Origin: RUG11247 sp045649485
Lineage (GTDB): Bacteria > Bacillota > Clostridia > Christensenellales > Aristaeellaceae
NCBI GenBank assembly: GCA_045649485.1
Contig: JAZRPZ010000028.1
Span: 1-8,274 of the forward strand
DNA length: 8,274 bases
Direction: 5' to 3'
The position numbers and the translations under genes are program-made. Under the pieces are notes generated by a model, which ran no database searches, was not told the DNA's origin, and was given only the letters and a program-made list of their open reading frames with translations. Positions 6,117 through 8,274 of this stretch are shown here, in pieces. How positions within the stretch are numbered: the first letter of the stretch is position 1; each line of letters opens with the position of its first letter.

Positions 6117-8255
6117 ATGTGGATCTGTGATCCTGATTTTCTGAACAGAAAGCCGGTGCAGACCCTGCACAAGCAGTTCGGAGAAAAGGTTGAAGTGGAT
6201 GAAAATCTCAAGGACAGGCATATGCTCGTGCGCTGCAGCTTTGAGGCAAAGGCAGGCGAGAAACTGAGCCTTGATATATCCGCGGATGATTTCTATAAAC
6301 TCTATATCAACGGTAAGTTCATCGGCGCCGGTCCTGCACAGGCGTATCCCGACCGCTATCCCTACAATACATACGATATCTCCGAATACCTGAACGATGG
6401 CAAAAATGTCATCGCAGCTCATGTGTTCTACATCGGAACCATTACGCGCGCCTATCAGAGCGGCGATGAGCGTCAGGGCATGTGGTTTGAACTGAAGGAT
6501 GCGGCAGGCTCCCTGCGCGCGGTAAGCGGTGCAGGCTGCAAGGCGCTGTGCACCAAAGCATGGCGCGATAAGGGCGTGCTGTGTAACCATCAGACCCAGT
6601 TTATTGAAGATGTATATGCCGCAAAGATTCCTTTCGGCTGGACCGAAGCGGATTTCTGTGACTGCGAATGGCCCGCTGCCTGTGAAAAGCCTGCAGACGA
6701 CCACGTGCTGATACCGCAGATAACTCCCATCGTTTCGATTTATGAGCAGAAGCCCGTATCCGTCGAGCGCAGGGGAGACGTATGGTTTGCAGACATGGGC
6801 ACGGAGATAGTAGGCACCGCAAAGGCTTCCATAGCTGCGGCAAGCGGCGACACCATCGAATTCCGTATGGGCGAAGAGCTCAATGACGACGGCACCGTGC
6901 GCTGGCAGGTGAGGTGCGAGTGCGATTACCGCATGTGGTGGCATCTCTCCGGACGCGAGAAGGATGAAACGGATTTCTATGACTACATGGCATTCCGTTA
7001 TATTGAAATAGTCGACCCCGCCGGCTATGTTGATCCCGAATCCATCGGCGCGATGGCAAGGCATTATCCCATGGCAGCTGATGTGGGCGTATTCAAAAGC
7101 GAAAGCAAGCTGGCAGACGGCATATTCGATATCTGCCGCCGCGGCGTGATGCTGGGCGCGCAGGAGGCTTTCCTTGATTGCCCCAGCCGCGAAAAGGGAC
7201 AGTATCTGGGTGACGGCACCATCACTGCACAGGCACATCTGCTGCTTACCGGCGATAAGAATATGTACCGCAAGATGCTGCTGGATTTCGCCGCAAGCGC
7301 TGTGATCTGCCCCGGTCTTATGGCGGTTGCTCCCGGCAACCTGATGCAGGAGATAGCTGACTATTCCTGTCAGTATCCAGAGCAGATAATGACCTATTAC
7401 AAGCTCACCGGAGATATCGAAACCGTACGCGAACTTATGCCCGTGGTGGACGCGCTGGAGGATTATTTCGATTCCTGCCGCCGTGAACATGGTCTTATCG
7501 AATTGCTTACCGAAAAGTGGAATCTGGTAGACTGGCCCATGAATCTGCGCGACGGCTACGATTTCAAGCTTTCTCAGCCTATCGGCCCCGGCGTGCACAA
7601 CGTGATAAATGCATTCTACTACGGCCTCAAGAAGGACGCTGACAGCATGCGTGCTCTGCTGGGTCTGCCCATGAGAAACGAAGCGGAGACCGTGAAGCAG
7701 AAGTTCATGGACGCATTCCGACTTGCGAACGGCCTGTACCGTGATGCTGTAGGCAGCGAGCATACAGCGCTGCACAGCGTCGTGCTGCCTCTCTATTACG
7801 GAATGACCGATGCGGCAGATATTCCCGCCGCAATCGAAAGCATCCGCGAGAAGGGCATGTGCTGCGGCGTATACATGGCATATTTCGTGCTGAAGGCATT
7901 GGCCCGCTGCGGCGAATATGACCTTATGACCGAACTGACCTTCTCCGAAGATATCCATTCCTGGGGCAATATGCTGAAGGAAGGCGCAACCTCCTGCTGG
8001 GAAGCATGGGGCAAGGAACAGAAGTGGAACACCAGTCTGTGCCATCCCTGGGCAAGCGCTCCCATCATAATAATGATCGAAGACCTTGCAGGCATAAATC
8101 CCGCAAAACCCGGCTTCGAAGAAATTTCCTTCGAACCCCGTATGCCCGAATGGCTGGGTGATATCGATATGAATTTTGCCACTGTCCGCGGCGTGATAGA
8201 AGCAAAGCGCACCGCTGGCAAATGGATCCTTACACTGAACGGAAGACCGGTATGA
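6117..8255 (+). CDS. GH78 family alpha-L-rhamnosidase, cytoplasmic form
   Basis: Inverting glycoside hydrolase expected to release terminal alpha-L-rhamnose from glycosides or oligosaccharides. Domains in order: an N-terminal rhamnosidase beta-sandwich (about 30-130, with YKLYINGKFIGAGPAQ at 60-75), a second beta domain (about 210-300), the (alpha/alpha)6 catalytic barrel (about 320-655) and a short C-terminal beta domain (to 712). The acid motif DCPSREKGQYLGD (354-366) gives D354, E359 (general acid) and D366, with the same spacing as D567, E572 and D579 of Bacillus sp. GL1 RhaB. NLVDWP (469-474) and TSCWEAW (625-631, E629 the probable base) follow, then SLCHPWASAP (640-649). There is no signal peptide, so it should act on imported substrate. 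At 712 residues it is shorter than many GH78 enzymes (often 900 or more) but keeps the core. Family confident; exact substrate not readable. Confidence 0.92.
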   Translation: MWICDPDFLNRKPVQTLHKQFGEKVEVDENLKDRHMLVRCSFEAKAGEKLSLDISADDFYKLYINGKFIGAGPAQAYPDRYPYNTYDISEYLNDGKNVIAAHVFYIGTITRAYQSGDERQGMWFELKDAAGSLRAVSGAGCKALCTKAWRDKGVLCNHQTQFIEDVYAAKIPFGWTEADFCDCEWPAACEKPADDHVLIPQITPIVSIYEQKPVSVERRGDVWFADMGTEIVGTAKASIAAASGDTIEFRMGEELNDDGTVRWQVRCECDYRMWWHLSGREKDETDFYDYMAFRYIEIVDPAGYVDPESIGAMARHYPMAADVGVFKSESKLADGIFDICRRGVMLGAQEAFLDCPSREKGQYLGDGTITAQAHLLLTGDKNMYRKMLLDFAASAVICPGLMAVAPGNLMQEIADYSCQYPEQIMTYYKLTGDIETVRELMPVVDALEDYFDSCRREHGLIELLTEKWNLVDWPMNLRDGYDFKLSQPIGPGVHNVINAFYYGLKKDADSMRALLGLPMRNEAETVKQKFMDAFRLANGLYRDAVGSEHTALHSVVLPLYYGMTDAADIPAAIESIREKGMCCGVYMAYFVLKALARCGEYDLMTELTFSEDIHSWGNMLKEGATSCWEAWGKEQKWNTSLCHPWASAPIIIMIEDLAGINPAKPGFEEISFEPRMPEWLGDIDMNFATVRGVIEAKRTAGKWILTLNGRPV

Positions 8256-8274
8256 TAAAAGAAGCGCCGCAGAC
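8252..8274 (+). CDS. Start of a further gene, cut by the window end
   Basis: ATG at 8252 overlaps the GH78 stop in an ATGA junction, and GGAAG at 8241-8245 is 6 bases upstream as a possible ribosome binding site. Only seven codons (MIKEAPQ) are visible and the frame stays open to the edge. The overlap resembles the phosphatase-kinase junction and suggests a translationally coupled fourth gene of the sugar operon. Nothing can be said about its product, and a chance start codon is possible. Confidence 0.5.

Noticed and set aside
5022..8045. A roughly 1000-codon open frame on the minus strand opposite the sugar operon
   Set aside because: It spans three genes with clear family motifs on the + strand, its composition is unlike a real protein (many His, Cys and Ala with no domain pattern), and it is best explained as a codon-bias shadow.

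Overview
The window looks like chromosomal DNA of a Gram-positive anaerobe of the class Clostridia, perhaps a gut Oscillospirales- or Christensenellales-like organism. This rests on the gene order (PP2C phosphatase, PASTA kinase, rsgA, rpe), which is a classic Firmicutes housekeeping cluster, on AAGGAG-type ribosome binding sites, and on moderately GC-rich codon use with many CGC, GGC and CTG codons. Genus-level placement is a guess. All genes lie on the + strand and no stretch over 300 bases lacks a gene.

Region 1 (1-4083) is a tightly packed unit. It holds a 5'-truncated PP2C Ser/Thr phosphatase (Stp/PrpC), the membrane PASTA kinase PrkC (ATGA overlap), the ribosome-assembly GTPase RsgA (6-base gap) and ribulose-phosphate 3-epimerase Rpe (8-base overlap). 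It is closed by a strong intrinsic terminator. Phosphatase and kinase form an opposing pair that senses cell-wall fragments. RsgA matures the 30S subunit, and Rpe serves the pentose phosphate pathway. The thiN gene that often follows rpe in this cluster is absent.

Region 2 (4084-8274) is a separate carbohydrate operon. It begins with an extended -10 promoter, then encodes a xylose-isomerase-like TIM-barrel protein, a Gfo/Idh/MocA-family NAD(P)-dependent oxidoreductase and an apparently cytoplasmic GH78 alpha-L-rhamnosidase. The start of one more gene overlaps the GH78 stop by ATGA and runs off the window. The likely job is intracellular processing of a small imported rhamnose-containing glycoside: GH78 removes rhamnose, and the oxidoreductase and TIM-barrel protein transform a sugar or keto-sugar. 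The exact substrate cannot be read from the sequence.

Most of the window is ordinary. Points worth a second look are the 5' edge of the phosphatase, which does not encode the conserved PP2C segment expected there in any frame; an Asn in place of the usual switch I His in RsgA; the sharply stricter codon use of rpe; and the dehydrogenase plus TIM-barrel pair next to a rhamnosidase. No RNA gene, mobile element, CRISPR array or clearly new system was seen.
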